Origin: Burkholderiaceae bacterium
GTDB taxonomy: Bacteria; Pseudomonadota; Gammaproteobacteria; Burkholderiales; Burkholderiaceae_E
Length of the DNA stretch: 46,337 nt
Assembly: GCA_024643785.1 (NCBI GenBank)
Contig: JAHEMI010000008.1
Coordinates: 3,941-50,277 of the forward strand
Reading direction: 5' to 3'
Part shown: positions 29,764 to 38,475 of the stretch, piece by piece
Numbering within the stretch: position 1 is the first letter of the stretch
How the letters are laid out: each line of letters begins with the position of its first letter
Program-made: the position numbers and the translations under genes
The notes under the pieces: model-generated
Seen by the model: the letters and a program-made list of their open reading frames with translations, nothing else
Databases searched by the model: none
What the model was told of the DNA's origin: nothing

Positions 29764-30387
29764 TTATCGCTGCCAGCGTCGTCCCGGGCCGTTCTGGTCG
29801 ACGAGCGCGCGCTGTTCGGGCGTCAGTGCGGCATAGAGATCCTTCAGCGCTCCCGCCATCGAGTCCATCTCGGTGACGCGCTGCTTCATCATCGTGCTGC
29901 GCAGCGCGGCACGCTCGGGAGCGGTCATCTTGGGATCCTGCATGGCGGCAAACATCGCCTCGTGGCTGGCGCGCATGGTTTCGGCCTGTTGCTTGGACTT
30001 GCCGACGAATGCTTGCCAGGCGCCATCCTGGGCAGCAGTGATCCCGAGATAGGACTTGAACCGCTCGAGCCGGGCTGCGACGTAGTCAGCGTCCCCGCCC
30101 ATCATGCCGGGACCGTAGCCGCCACCCATCATGCCGGGGCCGTACCCGCCGCCCATCATGCCGGGGCCGTAGCCGCCGCCCATCATGCCAGGGCCGTGGC
30201 CGCCACTAAATCCACCGGGACCGAAGCCGCAGCCATCTCCTCCCGGACCGTAGCCGCCACCCATCATGCCGTAGCCCGGGCCGTATCCGCCGCCCATGCC
30301 CCAGCCGCCGGGATGGGCGTAGGCTACTGCGGCCACCGCGATAGCGGCGCCGGCGAGCACTGCAACTACTGTCTTGCGAGCTTTCAT
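29764..30387 (-). CDS. Spy/CpxP-like periplasmic protein with Met/Gly repeats
   Basis: A 207-residue exported protein. ATG 30387 has GGAG six bases upstream. A signal peptide (about 1-24, ending AVAYA) precedes a Gly/Met/Tyr/Pro-rich tract (about 25-98) with repeats of the form GYGPGMMGG, then a helical domain (100-200) that ends in the LTPEQ signature of the Spy/CpxP family. Family members are periplasmic chaperones or stress modulators, some linked to metals. Met-rich repeats often bind Cu(I) or Ag(I), but binding is not shown. It is divergent from an OmpR-type regulator whose sensor carries a similar tract. Confidence 0.85.
   Translation of the reverse strand: MKARKTVVAVLAGAAIAVAAVAYAHPGGWGMGGGYGPGYGMMGGGYGPGGDGCGFGPGGFSGGHGPGMMGGGYGPGMMGGGYGPGMMGGGYGPGMMGGDADYVAARLERFKSYLGITAAQDGAWQAFVGKSKQQAETMRASHEAMFAAMQDPKMTAPERAALRSTMMKQRVTEMDSMAGALKDLYAALTPEQRALVDQNGPGRRWQR
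30094..30290. repeat. 27-base tandem repeat inside the Spy-like gene
   Basis: CATCATG recurs at 30100, 30127, 30154 and 30181, spaced exactly 27 bases, and again at 30262, which is three more periods on. Each unit encodes nine residues of the GYGPGMMGG type on the minus strand. The units between 30182 and 30262 are diverged. The exact period keeps the reading frame, so copy number could vary without breaking the gene. Confidence 0.85.
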
Positions 30388-30609
30388 GTCGAACTCCCTG
30401 CGTTTGTCTGTCCGGAACTGGCCTCTTGCTGGCCAGCCAAGTTGTTGGAGGATCGTGTTGCCCTCCACGACGCCATGAGAACATCGCAATGTAAGCGCAG
30501 CGTGTCACGGCGAGGCTAGTTTGTAGCGCGGTATGTCGCAGGTTGGTCAGGACACAATGGCTTACACAATTTTCTGTTACGGCAGCGAGAACGCGGTATA
30601 AGACTGGCC

Positions 30610-31332
30610 ATGGAGCAAAGTGACCACATCCTGATCGTCGACGACGACCAGGAGATCCGGCAACTGCTGGGCGATTACCTGGCGCGCAACGGCATGCGCG
30701 TCACTACGGTGGGCGAGGGCGGGGCGATGTGGCGCGCGCTCGAGTCCGGCCAGATCGATCTGATCGTGCTCGACCTGATGCTGCCGGGTGACGACGGGCT
30801 CACCTTGTGCCGCAACCTGAGGGCTCGCTCCGATATTCCGGTGATCATGCTGACCGCGCGCGGCGATGAAACCGACCGGATCGTCGGCCTCGAGATGGGC
30901 GCCGACGACTATTTGCCCAAGCCGTTCAATCCTCGGGAGTTGCTGGCGCGCATCAAGGTGATCCTGCGCCGCGCGCGCAGCCTGCCGCGCAACTTGCGCC
31001 CAGCGGAGTCACGGGGGCTGAAATTCGCCGGCTGGACGCTGGACAACCAGCATCGTCACGTCGTGTCGCCTGAAGGAGTCGTGGCGCCGTTGAGCGGAGC
31101 GGAGTACCGGCTGTTGCGGGTCCTGCTCGAGCATCCCAACCGCGTGCTGAGCCGTGACCAGCTGCTGGACCTCACGCAGGGTCGCGAGGCCGATGCGCTC
31201 GACCGCAGCATCGACGTCTTGATCAGTCGGCTGCGCCACCGCATCAATGACGACCCGCGCGATCCCGCGCTGATCAAGACCGTCCGTGGCGAAGGCTACG
31301 TGCTCGCGAGTCCGGTCGAGGAGCTCGACTGA
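30610..31332 (+). CDS. OmpR-family response regulator
   Basis: A 240-residue regulator. The receiver domain (1-120) has acidic residues Asp11-13, phosphorylation site Asp55 (VLDLMLPG) and Lys104 (LPKPF). A winged-helix DNA-binding domain (about 140-235) ends with TVRGEGYVL. The stop TGA shares one base with the sensor kinase ATG (TGATG), so the two are one translational unit. Two TTAC half-sites lie at 30562-30565 and 30577-30580 in the divergent region and could be binding sites, unproven. Confidence 0.95.
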   Translation: MEQSDHILIVDDDQEIRQLLGDYLARNGMRVTTVGEGGAMWRALESGQIDLIVLDLMLPGDDGLTLCRNLRARSDIPVIMLTARGDETDRIVGLEMGADDYLPKPFNPRELLARIKVILRRARSLPRNLRPAESRGLKFAGWTLDNQHRHVVSPEGVVAPLSGAEYRLLRVLLEHPNRVLSRDQLLDLTQGREADALDRSIDVLISRLRHRINDDPRDPALIKTVRGEGYVLASPVEELD

Positions 31333-32783
31333 TGAGGCTGCTGCCGCGATCCCTGTTCGGACGCATGGCGCTGGTGCTGTTTGCCGGCCTGCTGTTCGCG
31401 CAACTGCTCAGTTCGGTCATCAATTTTGCAGAACGCGATCGCCTGCTCCTGCATGCCAGCGGCAGGCAGCCGGTGCAGCGCATCGCCGACATCGTTCGCC
31501 TGCTCGATTCCGTTGCCAGTGACGAACGCGCGCGGATCGTGAATATTCTCAACGCGCCCCCGCAACTCGTGTCGCTCGATCGCGACCCGGTGGTGGCAGA
31601 TCCAAATCCGGACTTCGACGTGGCACGCTTCGCGGCACTGCTGCGCGACGCTCTGGGCAGCGGACGTGACTTCCGGGTCAGGGCCGTGCAATGGGCCCAG
31701 GAGTCTCCCGGAGGGCGTGGCGCCCCGGGCGGATGGCCCGGTAGGTGGGCCCCGCCGGCAAGAGGCGCGGGGCCGGGCGGCGGTCCGGGGATGATGATGG
31801 GGCCGGGCATGGGAATGGGCATGGGTCCGGGAATGCACGGTGGCATGCTGTTCCTGACCCAGGTGCGGCTCGCCGATGGCACCTGGGTGACGTTCGATAC
31901 GCTGGTGCCGCGCGAGTCGGCCGATCTGCCGCTGCGGCTGGTGGCGACGCTGGCGATTTCGCTGGTGGCAGTGCTGCTGCTGTCATTGTTCGCGGTGCGC
32001 TGGGTGGTGCGGCCGCTAGGTGTGCTGGCCAAGGCCGCTGACGAACTCGGCCGCGACATCGATCGCGCCCCCTTGCCGGAGACCGGCCCGCTCGAGGTGC
32101 GCCACGCCGCCGCGGCGTTCAACGCCATGCAGGGCCGCCTGCAGCGCTTCATCAGGGAGCGGACCGGCATCCTGGCCGCGATGTCGCACGATATCAAGAC
32201 CCCGCTTACCAGGATGCGCCTGCGCGCCGAGCTGCTCGACGAGGAGACCCGCGAGCGGTTCGGGAAGGATCTTGGCGAGATCGAGGAGATGGTCGCCGAA
32301 ACGCTCGAATTCATCCGCGGGGTCGGGGCCACCGCGCAGCGCCAGCCGGTCGATGTCGACGCCCTGCTCGAGAGTCTCCAGGCGGACTACGTTGAAACTG
32401 GCCGCAGCGTGCGCATCGAGGGCGATCCTGGCGGGCAGATCGTCGCCAACGCGCCGCTGTTGCGGCGCTGTCTTGGAAATCTGCTGGATAACGCGCTGGC
32501 GTACGCTGGTCCGGCAACGATCTCGGTTAGCGCCGGCGGTACAGAACTGGTGATCTGCGTGCTTGACCAGGGACCCGGCATCCCCGAGGCCGATCTCGAG
32601 AATGTTTTCGAGCCTTTCCACCGGCTCGAGGGATCACGCAGCCGCGCCACCGGCGGCACTGGGTTGGGGTTGACCATCGCGCGCAACATTGCGCAAGGTC
32701 AGGGCGGCGACCTGGTGCTGCGCAATCGCGCGCACGGCGGCCTGGAGGCAGTGCTGACCCTCCCGAGGGGCACCCGGAACTGA
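31332..32783 (+). CDS. sensor histidine kinase with Met/Gly-rich periplasmic segment
   Basis: A 483-residue membrane kinase. Transmembrane helices lie near 10-32 and 198-222, with a periplasmic sensor domain between. HAMP (about 223-275), the H-box AAMSHDIKTPLTR with phospho-acceptor His286, and N, G1 and G2 boxes (NLLDNALAYA, DQGPGIP, GTGLGLTIA) follow. Within the periplasmic part residues 154-172 are a Met/Gly/Pro tract with eight Met and one His. The tract resembles that of the adjacent Spy-like protein, suggesting they sense or handle the same ligand, perhaps copper or silver. Partner of the preceding regulator. Confidence 0.94.
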   Translation: MRLLPRSLFGRMALVLFAGLLFAQLLSSVINFAERDRLLLHASGRQPVQRIADIVRLLDSVASDERARIVNILNAPPQLVSLDRDPVVADPNPDFDVARFAALLRDALGSGRDFRVRAVQWAQESPGGRGAPGGWPGRWAPPARGAGPGGGPGMMMGPGMGMGMGPGMHGGMLFLTQVRLADGTWVTFDTLVPRESADLPLRLVATLAISLVAVLLLSLFAVRWVVRPLGVLAKAADELGRDIDRAPLPETGPLEVRHAAAAFNAMQGRLQRFIRERTGILAAMSHDIKTPLTRMRLRAELLDEETRERFGKDLGEIEEMVAETLEFIRGVGATAQRQPVDVDALLESLQADYVETGRSVRIEGDPGGQIVANAPLLRRCLGNLLDNALAYAGPATISVSAGGTELVICVLDQGPGIPEADLENVFEPFHRLEGSRSRATGGTGLGLTIARNIAQGQGGDLVLRNRAHGGLEAVLTLPRGTRN

Positions 32784-32805
32784 GTTCCCGCCACATCCCG
32801 GCGGA

Positions 32806-32822
32806 CCGGGATCTCGTCCCGG
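32806..32822. terminator. hairpin between convergent genes, possible terminator
   Basis: CCGGGA (32806-32811) pairs with TCCCGG (32817-32822) across a TCTCG loop. It lies between the sensor kinase and the convergent CMD-family gene. No T tract follows on either strand, so termination is only a possibility. Confidence 0.35.
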
Positions 32823-32829
32823 CCCCCGC

Positions 32830-33396
32830 TTAGCGGGAAGGTTTGGCGCCGCCGCTGGCGGGCAGTTCGCAGAAGCCCTGCGGCGGTACGTCGAGCGCGT
32901 TGTTGAACTTGGTCGACATGTTCTGGAAGGCGATCAGCGCGGTCAATTCAATGATGGTGTCGTCATCGAAATGCTCCCGCAATGCCGCAAACAGCTCGTC
33001 GCTCACTTCCTCGCCGCTATGGGTGATCGCCTCGGCATAGGCGAGCGCGGCCCGCTCCGGAGCCTCGAACAGCTCGCTGCTCGACCATTGTGACAGGGCC
33101 CGGACCTTGTCCAGCGATCCGCAACGCTTGGCCAGGGTTGCCGAGTTGATGTCGATGCAGAAATGGCACGAATTGAGCTGCGAGACCCGCACCGTTACCA
33201 GCGAGCGCAGCACCGGATTCAGGCGCCGGCTGCTGTCGAGCGCGCCATAGAGCGTCGCGACGACGGCAAACAGGCGCGGTACCCGTCCCCACAGCAAAGC
33301 CGGATCGAGTACCTGTCCGTACTTGCGTTTCTGGTTCCAGAAAAACGGGTGCAGGAACCAGGGGTAGTGCCGCAGTCGCTTGACTGCTATTCGCAT
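32830..33396 (-). CDS. carboxymuconolactone decarboxylase/AhpD-family protein
   Basis: A 188-residue all-helical protein of the CMD/AhpD family. The redox motif Cys77-His-Phe-Cys80 (NSCHFCIDINSA) matches the CxxC of AhpD-like peroxidase partners, rather than true decarboxylases. The start overlaps the 3' end of gshA by ten bases, so it is probably cotranscribed with glutathione synthesis, which fits a thiol-redox role. The substrate is not known. Confidence 0.88.
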   Translation of the reverse strand: MRIAVKRLRHYPWFLHPFFWNQKRKYGQVLDPALLWGRVPRLFAVVATLYGALDSSRRLNPVLRSLVTVRVSQLNSCHFCIDINSATLAKRCGSLDKVRALSQWSSSELFEAPERAALAYAEAITHSGEEVSDELFAALREHFDDDTIIELTALIAFQNMSTKFNNALDVPPQGFCELPASGGAKPSR

Positions 33397-35036
33397 GGCG
33401 CCTCTCCCGCCGGCCCATTGCCGCCGGCACTGCCACCGATCAGGCGTTGCGCCAGGTATTGCTGGCGGTAGGTCTCGAACGGGACGTCATCGGCCTGTTC
33501 CAGGGCGATGCGCTCGCTTACCGAATCTGCCGTGATCTTGCGCAACCGCTCCACCTGTTCCCCGGGGAGGTCGGTCGCCAGCAACTGCGCACGATGGCGC
33601 AACGATTGCGCCAGGGAAAAGCGCAGATGCGAATTCTCGTAGCCTGCCGCCATCTCCTGCAGCACCCGCGAGGAGGGCGTCAGGGTGGGGTCGATGAGTG
33701 CCGCGCGGGCGCGCGCGAGCGCCTCACGGTGAGGCCCCTCTGATTGGTCAGCCGGACCCGCCACTGCAGCGGCCTGGCTGGCGTGGGCCGCGTCGAGCGC
33801 CGCCGCGACCGGCGCCAGGTTCTCGAGCAGTTCCAGTCCCCACTGCGCCAGCGAGACTTCATTCTCGCCGCGCGTCAGGCGCATCGCCGGATCGCGCCCG
33901 CGCTCCGCGGTCAGGTACTGGTTGCGGGCAATCGCCTTGATCTCTTCCGGCGTATCGGGAGCACTGTCCGCGAGCAGGCAGTGGAGCAGGAAGACGTCGA
34001 GAAAGCGCATCGTCGACGGCTCGATGCCGACGGCCGAGAACGGATCGACGTCCATGCAACGCACCTCGACGTACTCGACTCCGCCTTCGCCGATCGCGTG
34101 CAGTGGGCGTTCGCCGCGATGAATGCGGCGCTTGGGACGAATCGTTCCGTAGAACTCGTTCTCGATCTGGAGCAGCGTGGTATTGAGCTGGTGATAGTCG
34201 TCGCCATCCCGGATTCCCACCGCCTCGTAGGCGGGATACGGCTCGCGCAGCGCGCGACAGAGCCGCCGGGCATAGGACTCGAGACTGTTGTAGCTGACGG
34301 CGAGCGAGGCCTGGGCGTCGCTCTGGTAGCCGAGCGGACCCATCCGCAGCGTAGTTCCCTGGGGCAGGAAAAGCGTGCAGGCTTCCAGCTCCGAGAGGCC
34401 CCGCGCGGTGTGGGTCACGAATGATCGGCTGGCAGCCGGCGAGGCCCCGAACAGGTAGAGCAGGAGCCAGGAGTGACGCCGGAAGTTGCGGATCAGGGCA
34501 AAGTAGGCGTCATTTCGGTAGGCCACTGGATCGGCTGCCGAGCCGTCACGTTGCTGCAGAAACTCCCAGGCCGAATCAGGCAGCGAGAAGTTGTAGTGAA
34601 CCCCGGAGATGGTCTGCATCCGGCTGCCGTAGCGGTACGAGAGCCCCTTGCGATAGACCGTCTTCATCCGCGCAAGGTTGGAGCTGCCGTACTTGCCGAG
34701 CGGAATTTCGTCGTCGGCTGGAAGCCGGCAGGGCATGCTGCTCGCCCAGATCACCTCGTCGTCAAGCTGGCGCTGGACGAACTGGTGGACGTAGGTCAGC
34801 TCCTGGACACAGGCGTCGGCGTCGCCGTGAATGCCGGTGATCAGCTCAAGCTGCGACTCGCTGAAGTCGGTGGTGATATTGGGGTGGGTCAGCGGCGCGC
34901 CAAGCGCGGCCGGATGCGGGAGTTCCGAGAGCATGCCATCGGGGCGTGCGCGCAGTCCTTCCTTCTCGACGCCGCGCTTGAGATCGCGCAACACCTCTGC
35001 CGGAAGCGCCGCCAGGCGATCGATTATGCGGTCCAA
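33387..35036 (-). CDS. gshA: glutamate-cysteine ligase
   Basis: A 549-residue ligase that joins glutamate and cysteine, the first step of glutathione synthesis. Family segments include GVEKEGLRA near residue 25, ITTDFSESQLELITG, SGVHYNFSLP and RMGPLGYQSD. The start is TTG 35036, preceded by a GGAGATAAGG stretch; no better ATG or GTG lies close. It is slightly longer than E. coli GshA. No gshB is in the window. The CMD-family gene overlaps its end. Confidence 0.94.
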   Translation of the reverse strand: MDRIIDRLAALPAEVLRDLKRGVEKEGLRARPDGMLSELPHPAALGAPLTHPNITTDFSESQLELITGIHGDADACVQELTYVHQFVQRQLDDEVIWASSMPCRLPADDEIPLGKYGSSNLARMKTVYRKGLSYRYGSRMQTISGVHYNFSLPDSAWEFLQQRDGSAADPVAYRNDAYFALIRNFRRHSWLLLYLFGASPAASRSFVTHTARGLSELEACTLFLPQGTTLRMGPLGYQSDAQASLAVSYNSLESYARRLCRALREPYPAYEAVGIRDGDDYHQLNTTLLQIENEFYGTIRPKRRIHRGERPLHAIGEGGVEYVEVRCMDVDPFSAVGIEPSTMRFLDVFLLHCLLADSAPDTPEEIKAIARNQYLTAERGRDPAMRLTRGENEVSLAQWGLELLENLAPVAAALDAAHASQAAAVAGPADQSEGPHREALARARAALIDPTLTPSSRVLQEMAAGYENSHLRFSLAQSLRHRAQLLATDLPGEQVERLRKITADSVSERIALEQADDVPFETYRQQYLAQRLIGGSAGGNGPAGEAPCE

Positions 35037-35160
35037 GCCTTATCTCCCCAGTGGGACCATAAACGATCAAGCTTAGCAGAATAAGCTCGCGATCCTGGCA
35101 GTCGCCAGGCAGTCACGGCGCCGGCGCGGGAGCCGCGGCGGACGCCGGAAATGCCGATCA

Positions 35161-36090
35161 TCAACTCGCCGGGAAACCGGCCTCGCGCGCCTTGACCAGC
35201 GCCACCACCATCTCGTTGATCGGAGTGGGGACCCCGAGCTTGGCACCTTCGCGGGGGATCGCCCCGTTGATCACGTCGATCTCGCTGCGCCGGCCGGCGA
35301 GGTAGTCGAGCAGCATCGAAGGCCGCGCCCCGGGGATGCGTTCGCCGAGCTTGCGCACGTGCTCGTAGGGGTCGCCGACATCGAGGCGGATGCCGGCGGC
35401 ATTGGCCACCGCGACCGCTTCGCGGGTGCAGGCATGGGCCACCTGCCAGGCGTTGGGGTCGGCCATGATGCCGCCGATCGTCAGGCCGGTCAGGGACGAA
35501 GGACCGGAAAACGTGACGTTGAAGATCAGTTTCTCCCACACCATCTGGCGCAGGTCTTCGAAGATCCGGACCTTGAAACCGGCTGATTCCCAGACCGCCG
35601 CTGAGGCCTCGAGGGCGGGGCGCGGCAAACCGGCGAAGGCGCCAAAGCGGATCATCTCCATGCCGTTGTGGTGAACGTGTCCGGGAGCACGCAGCGACGC
35701 GCCGAAGCCGCCCACCACGCCGACCGCAAGTTGATCAGGGCCGATGATTGCCGCCACCCGTTCGGCCGACCCCAGGCCGTTCTGGACCGCCTGGACGGTG
35801 GTGTTGGGGCCAAGCAGGGGAGCGAGGGAGCGTGCCGCAGCTTCCACGTCGAATGCCTTGGTGGCGATTATCACCAGGTCACAGGGTCCGACGCCGGCGG
35901 TGCTGGTGCCGGCGTGAATCTCCACGGTGCGATCGCCACTCGCGCCCTCGACCCTCAGGCCATTGCTGGCCATCGCCGCGGCGTGGTCCTCCCAGAGGGT
36001 GACCGCGTGCACTTCATGGCCGGCGTCGACCATCAACGCGGCATAAACCGAACCCATCGCTCCGCAACCGACAATAGCTACCTTGGCCAC
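35161..36090 (-). CDS. panE: 2-dehydropantoate 2-reductase family protein
   Basis: A 309-residue NADPH-dependent ketopantoate reductase (PanE/ApbA) of pantothenate synthesis, or a paralogue. GTG 36090 is chosen because AGAGGAG lies seven bases upstream and it gives MAKVAIVGCGAMGSVYA directly; an ATG at 36126 would add 12 residues. The Rossmann motif GCGAMG, the VIATKAFD segment, QNGLG, and KLIFNVTFSGPSSLTGL of the C-terminal helical domain are present. Several paralogues occur in many proteobacteria, so the exact substrate is less certain. Confidence 0.88.
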   Translation of the reverse strand: MAKVAIVGCGAMGSVYAALMVDAGHEVHAVTLWEDHAAAMASNGLRVEGASGDRTVEIHAGTSTAGVGPCDLVIIATKAFDVEAAARSLAPLLGPNTTVQAVQNGLGSAERVAAIIGPDQLAVGVVGGFGASLRAPGHVHHNGMEMIRFGAFAGLPRPALEASAAVWESAGFKVRIFEDLRQMVWEKLIFNVTFSGPSSLTGLTIGGIMADPNAWQVAHACTREAVAVANAAGIRLDVGDPYEHVRKLGERIPGARPSMLLDYLAGRRSEIDVINGAIPREGAKLGVPTPINEMVVALVKAREAGFPAS

Positions 36091-36160
36091 ACTGGACTCC
36101 TCTCGTTGTTCAAAGCCGCCGCGCAATTATCAGGGTTTCGGCGCGACAACGGTGGACGCA

Positions 36161-36721
36161 CTATTTCCAGCGCACCGGCTCGATGCGCACGTTGCGTTCG
36201 GGATTGCTGAGCGTCAGGGCGCCTTCCATGACCGTCGCGTCGAGCTTCATGTTGCGACTCGCGACTACGGCTAGCTGCTGCGTGGTAATCGCGGGCAGCC
36301 GCCAGACCTGGAGGTTGTCGAGCCTGCTCAGCTTGCTCCCGATGCCCCGCCACCAGATCTCGGCAGCATGGTGAAAGGCGTAGACCACCACCAGGTCGGC
36401 CTTGCTGCAGGCCTTGGCAAGCGGCTTGTCGTCGGGCTGGCCGACTTCTATCCACAGGCGCCTGTGGCCCGTGAAATCGGTCAGTGAGGCATCCGGATCG
36501 TCAGGGTCGGACAATCCGGCGCCGAAACCCAGGACGCCGTCGCCATTGCACATGTCCTGAAGCTGGTGGGCGCTGAGAGCCAGGGCCGCCAGGCGCACCA
36601 TCATGCGCTCGTCGGTCTCGCTCGGATGGCGGGCAAGCGTCAGGACATGGTCGGCGTAATAGCCGTGGTCGATGTCGGCGATTTGAAGGGTCGCCTTGAA
36701 GATGGTTGATTTGAGAGCCAT
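36161..36721 (-). CDS. yaeQ: YaeQ family protein
   Basis: A 186-residue YaeQ. ATG 36721 gives MALKSTIFKATLQIADIDHG, the usual family start. Later conserved blocks are HPSETDERMMVRLAAL, DFTGHRRLWIEVGQP and IWWRGI. The fold is a PD-(D/E)XK nuclease-like domain, and the cellular role is not established. It is 70 bases upstream of the panE-type gene on the same strand. Confidence 0.93.
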   Translation of the reverse strand: MALKSTIFKATLQIADIDHGYYADHVLTLARHPSETDERMMVRLAALALSAHQLQDMCNGDGVLGFGAGLSDPDDPDASLTDFTGHRRLWIEVGQPDDKPLAKACSKADLVVVYAFHHAAEIWWRGIGSKLSRLDNLQVWRLPAITTQQLAVVASRNMKLDATVMEGALTLSNPERNVRIEPVRWK

Positions 36722-36916
36722 GGAGTGGGATTGTAGGCTGCGCGCACCGCCTCGATGGCGCAGGCTCTGCGCCCGGCGCGTGAATGTTCGCAAACCATTC
36801 AATTGTTCCCGCAGTAGGGATAATCAATCTCCCATTTCGGCGTTTATCCGATACTTGTCGGCAGTAAAGTTCCGCTTGCACCAACCGACGCGGATCATCA
36901 GCCTTTGGAGCTGACC

Positions 36917-37693
36917 ATGGGTAAGTTGCCAGTATTGTTCCTGGCGCACGGCGCACCGACTTTTGCCATCGAACCGGGGATCCTCGGTCCGCGGCTGCGG
37001 GAACTGGGCGAGAGCCTTTCCGGGGCCGCTGCCGTGCTGGTGATTTCTCCCCACTGGCAGAGCGAACAGTTGCAGGTAATGGCCACGGCGGCGCCGGAAA
37101 CGATTCACGATTTCGGTGGTTTCGCCCCGGAACTCTACGAACTGGAATACCCGGCACCGGGACACCCGCAACTCGCGGCTCGGACGGCCGGGCTACTGGC
37201 CGAAGCCGGCTTCGAGGTCAGTCTCGAGCAACGCCGTGGCCTGGATCACGGCGCCTGGGTGCCACTGCTATACCTGTTCCCGAAGGCGGAAGTGCCGGTT
37301 TTCCAGGTGTCGCTACCGTATGCCATCGATCCTGCCGGCGCATTGCGCCTTGGCCACGCCCTGGCGCCGCTGCGCGAGTTCGGGGTCGTGATCGCCGGGT
37401 CCGGCAGCATGACCCACAACCTCGGCGAGTTCCGCGGTCCGGTTGACGGCAACGCCGCCTACGTCAGCGAGTTTCGCGACTGGGTGCGCAAGGCGGTGCT
37501 GGGCAACGCGACTGCGGAACTGGTCGACTATCGCCGCCGGGCGCCGCACGCGGTGCGTGCCCACCCGAGCGAGGAACACTTCCTGCCGCTGCTCGTGGCC
37601 GCCGGGGCCGCCGAAGGCGATGCGGCGCGAGTTATCGATGGCGGCATCTGCTACGGGATGATCTCGATGGAGTCGTATAAGTGGGGCAATTGA
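36917..37693 (+). CDS. DODA-type extradiol aromatic ring-opening dioxygenase
   Basis: A 258-residue member of the 4,5-DOPA dioxygenase/YgiD family. ATG 36917 is preceded by GGAG at 36907-36910; an in-frame TTG at 36905 would overlap that site. Zinc- or iron-site histidines are seen in LAHGAP, ISPHWQ, HDFGGF and MTHNLGEF. Bacterial members open catechol-like rings in vitro; the physiological substrate is usually unknown. The 3' end overlaps the cytochrome b561 gene by 13 bases, so they are probably cotranscribed. Confidence 0.9.
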   Translation: MGKLPVLFLAHGAPTFAIEPGILGPRLRELGESLSGAAAVLVISPHWQSEQLQVMATAAPETIHDFGGFAPELYELEYPAPGHPQLAARTAGLLAEAGFEVSLEQRRGLDHGAWVPLLYLFPKAEVPVFQVSLPYAIDPAGALRLGHALAPLREFGVVIAGSGSMTHNLGEFRGPVDGNAAYVSEFRDWVRKAVLGNATAELVDYRRRAPHAVRAHPSEEHFLPLLVAAGAAEGDAARVIDGGICYGMISMESYKWGN

Positions 37694-38412
37694 GCGGCCA
37701 GCAAACGCGCTCGGAGCAAGGCACCCCCGGAATTGCGGCGATTGCGGTCTGGGACCTGCCCCTGCGGCTGTTCCACTGGCTGCTGGCGGTGACCGTGATC
37801 ACCGGCATATCTGCGGCCCTGCTCGGCAATCTCGATGTCCACCTGCGCTGCGGCCAGATCGCGCTCGCGCTGCTGCTGTTTCGGTTCGTCTGGGGGTTCG
37901 TGGGCCCCGAACACGCCCGGTTTGGCAGCTTTGTGCGCGGGCCGCGGGCGATCGGTGCCTACGCGCGCTCGCTCATCAGGCCGCCGCACCATTTCCATGC
38001 CGGCCACAATCCGCTCGGGGCGATGATGGTGGTGCTGATGCTCCTGCTGCTGTTGCTCCAGGCCGTTTCGGGCCTCTTTGCCAACAACGACATTGCCACC
38101 GAGGGACCGCTGGCGCGCTTCATCAGCAAGGCCGCTTCCGATGCCGTCTCGGTCCTGCATAACCGCAACGGATGGTTGATCGGCGGGCTGATTACCTTGC
38201 ACATCGTCGCTGTTGTCGGTTACCTGCTGAGGTTTCGCGACAATCTCATTCGTCCGATGCTGACCGGGCGCAAGACACTCCCGGCTGGCGCGCGCGCGAT
38301 CGCGATCAGCGGCAATCGCCTCGGGTTGGCGGCGGTGGTGCTGGCCCTCTGCGCGCTTGCCGCCTGGCTGGTATTCGCGGCACCGCGCTGGATTGCGCCA
38401 CTGACTTTCTAG
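37681..38412 (+). CDS. cytochrome b561-type membrane protein
   Basis: A 243-residue integral membrane protein of the cytochrome b/b561 family. Hydrophobic helices lie near 25-48, 55-75, 115-135, 165-185 and 210-232, with heme-ligand-type histidines in LFHWLL, HNPLGAMM and LITLHIVAV. It starts at GTG 37681 inside the dioxygenase gene. Such proteins often deliver electrons to a soluble cytochrome c; a cytochrome c-prime gene lies convergent just downstream, a common pairing. The electron donor is not known. Confidence 0.9.
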   Translation: MGQLSGQQTRSEQGTPGIAAIAVWDLPLRLFHWLLAVTVITGISAALLGNLDVHLRCGQIALALLLFRFVWGFVGPEHARFGSFVRGPRAIGAYARSLIRPPHHFHAGHNPLGAMMVVLMLLLLLLQAVSGLFANNDIATEGPLARFISKAASDAVSVLHNRNGWLIGGLITLHIVAVVGYLLRFRDNLIRPMLTGRKTLPAGARAIAISGNRLGLAAVVLALCALAAWLVFAAPRWIAPLTF

Positions 38413-38425
38413 TTTGGCGGGGCCG

Positions 38426-38462
38426 CCGGTAACGCCGGCACCAGTGGCACCGCCGTTACCGG
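38426..38462. terminator. hairpin between convergent cytochrome genes
   Basis: CCGGTAACG (38426-38434) is a perfect 9-bp complement of CGTTACCGG (38454-38462), with a G/C-rich loop region that can pair further. There is no T tract on either side, so it may be a non-canonical terminator or a transcript-end stabiliser for the b561 and c-prime messages. Confidence 0.45.
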
Positions 38463-38475
38463 GTTCACAAGATCG

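Noticed and set aside
30094-30290. Regular 27-base repeats considered as a CRISPR array
   Set aside because: There are no unique spacers; the repeats are contiguous, in frame and encode the Met/Gly tract of a Spy-like protein.
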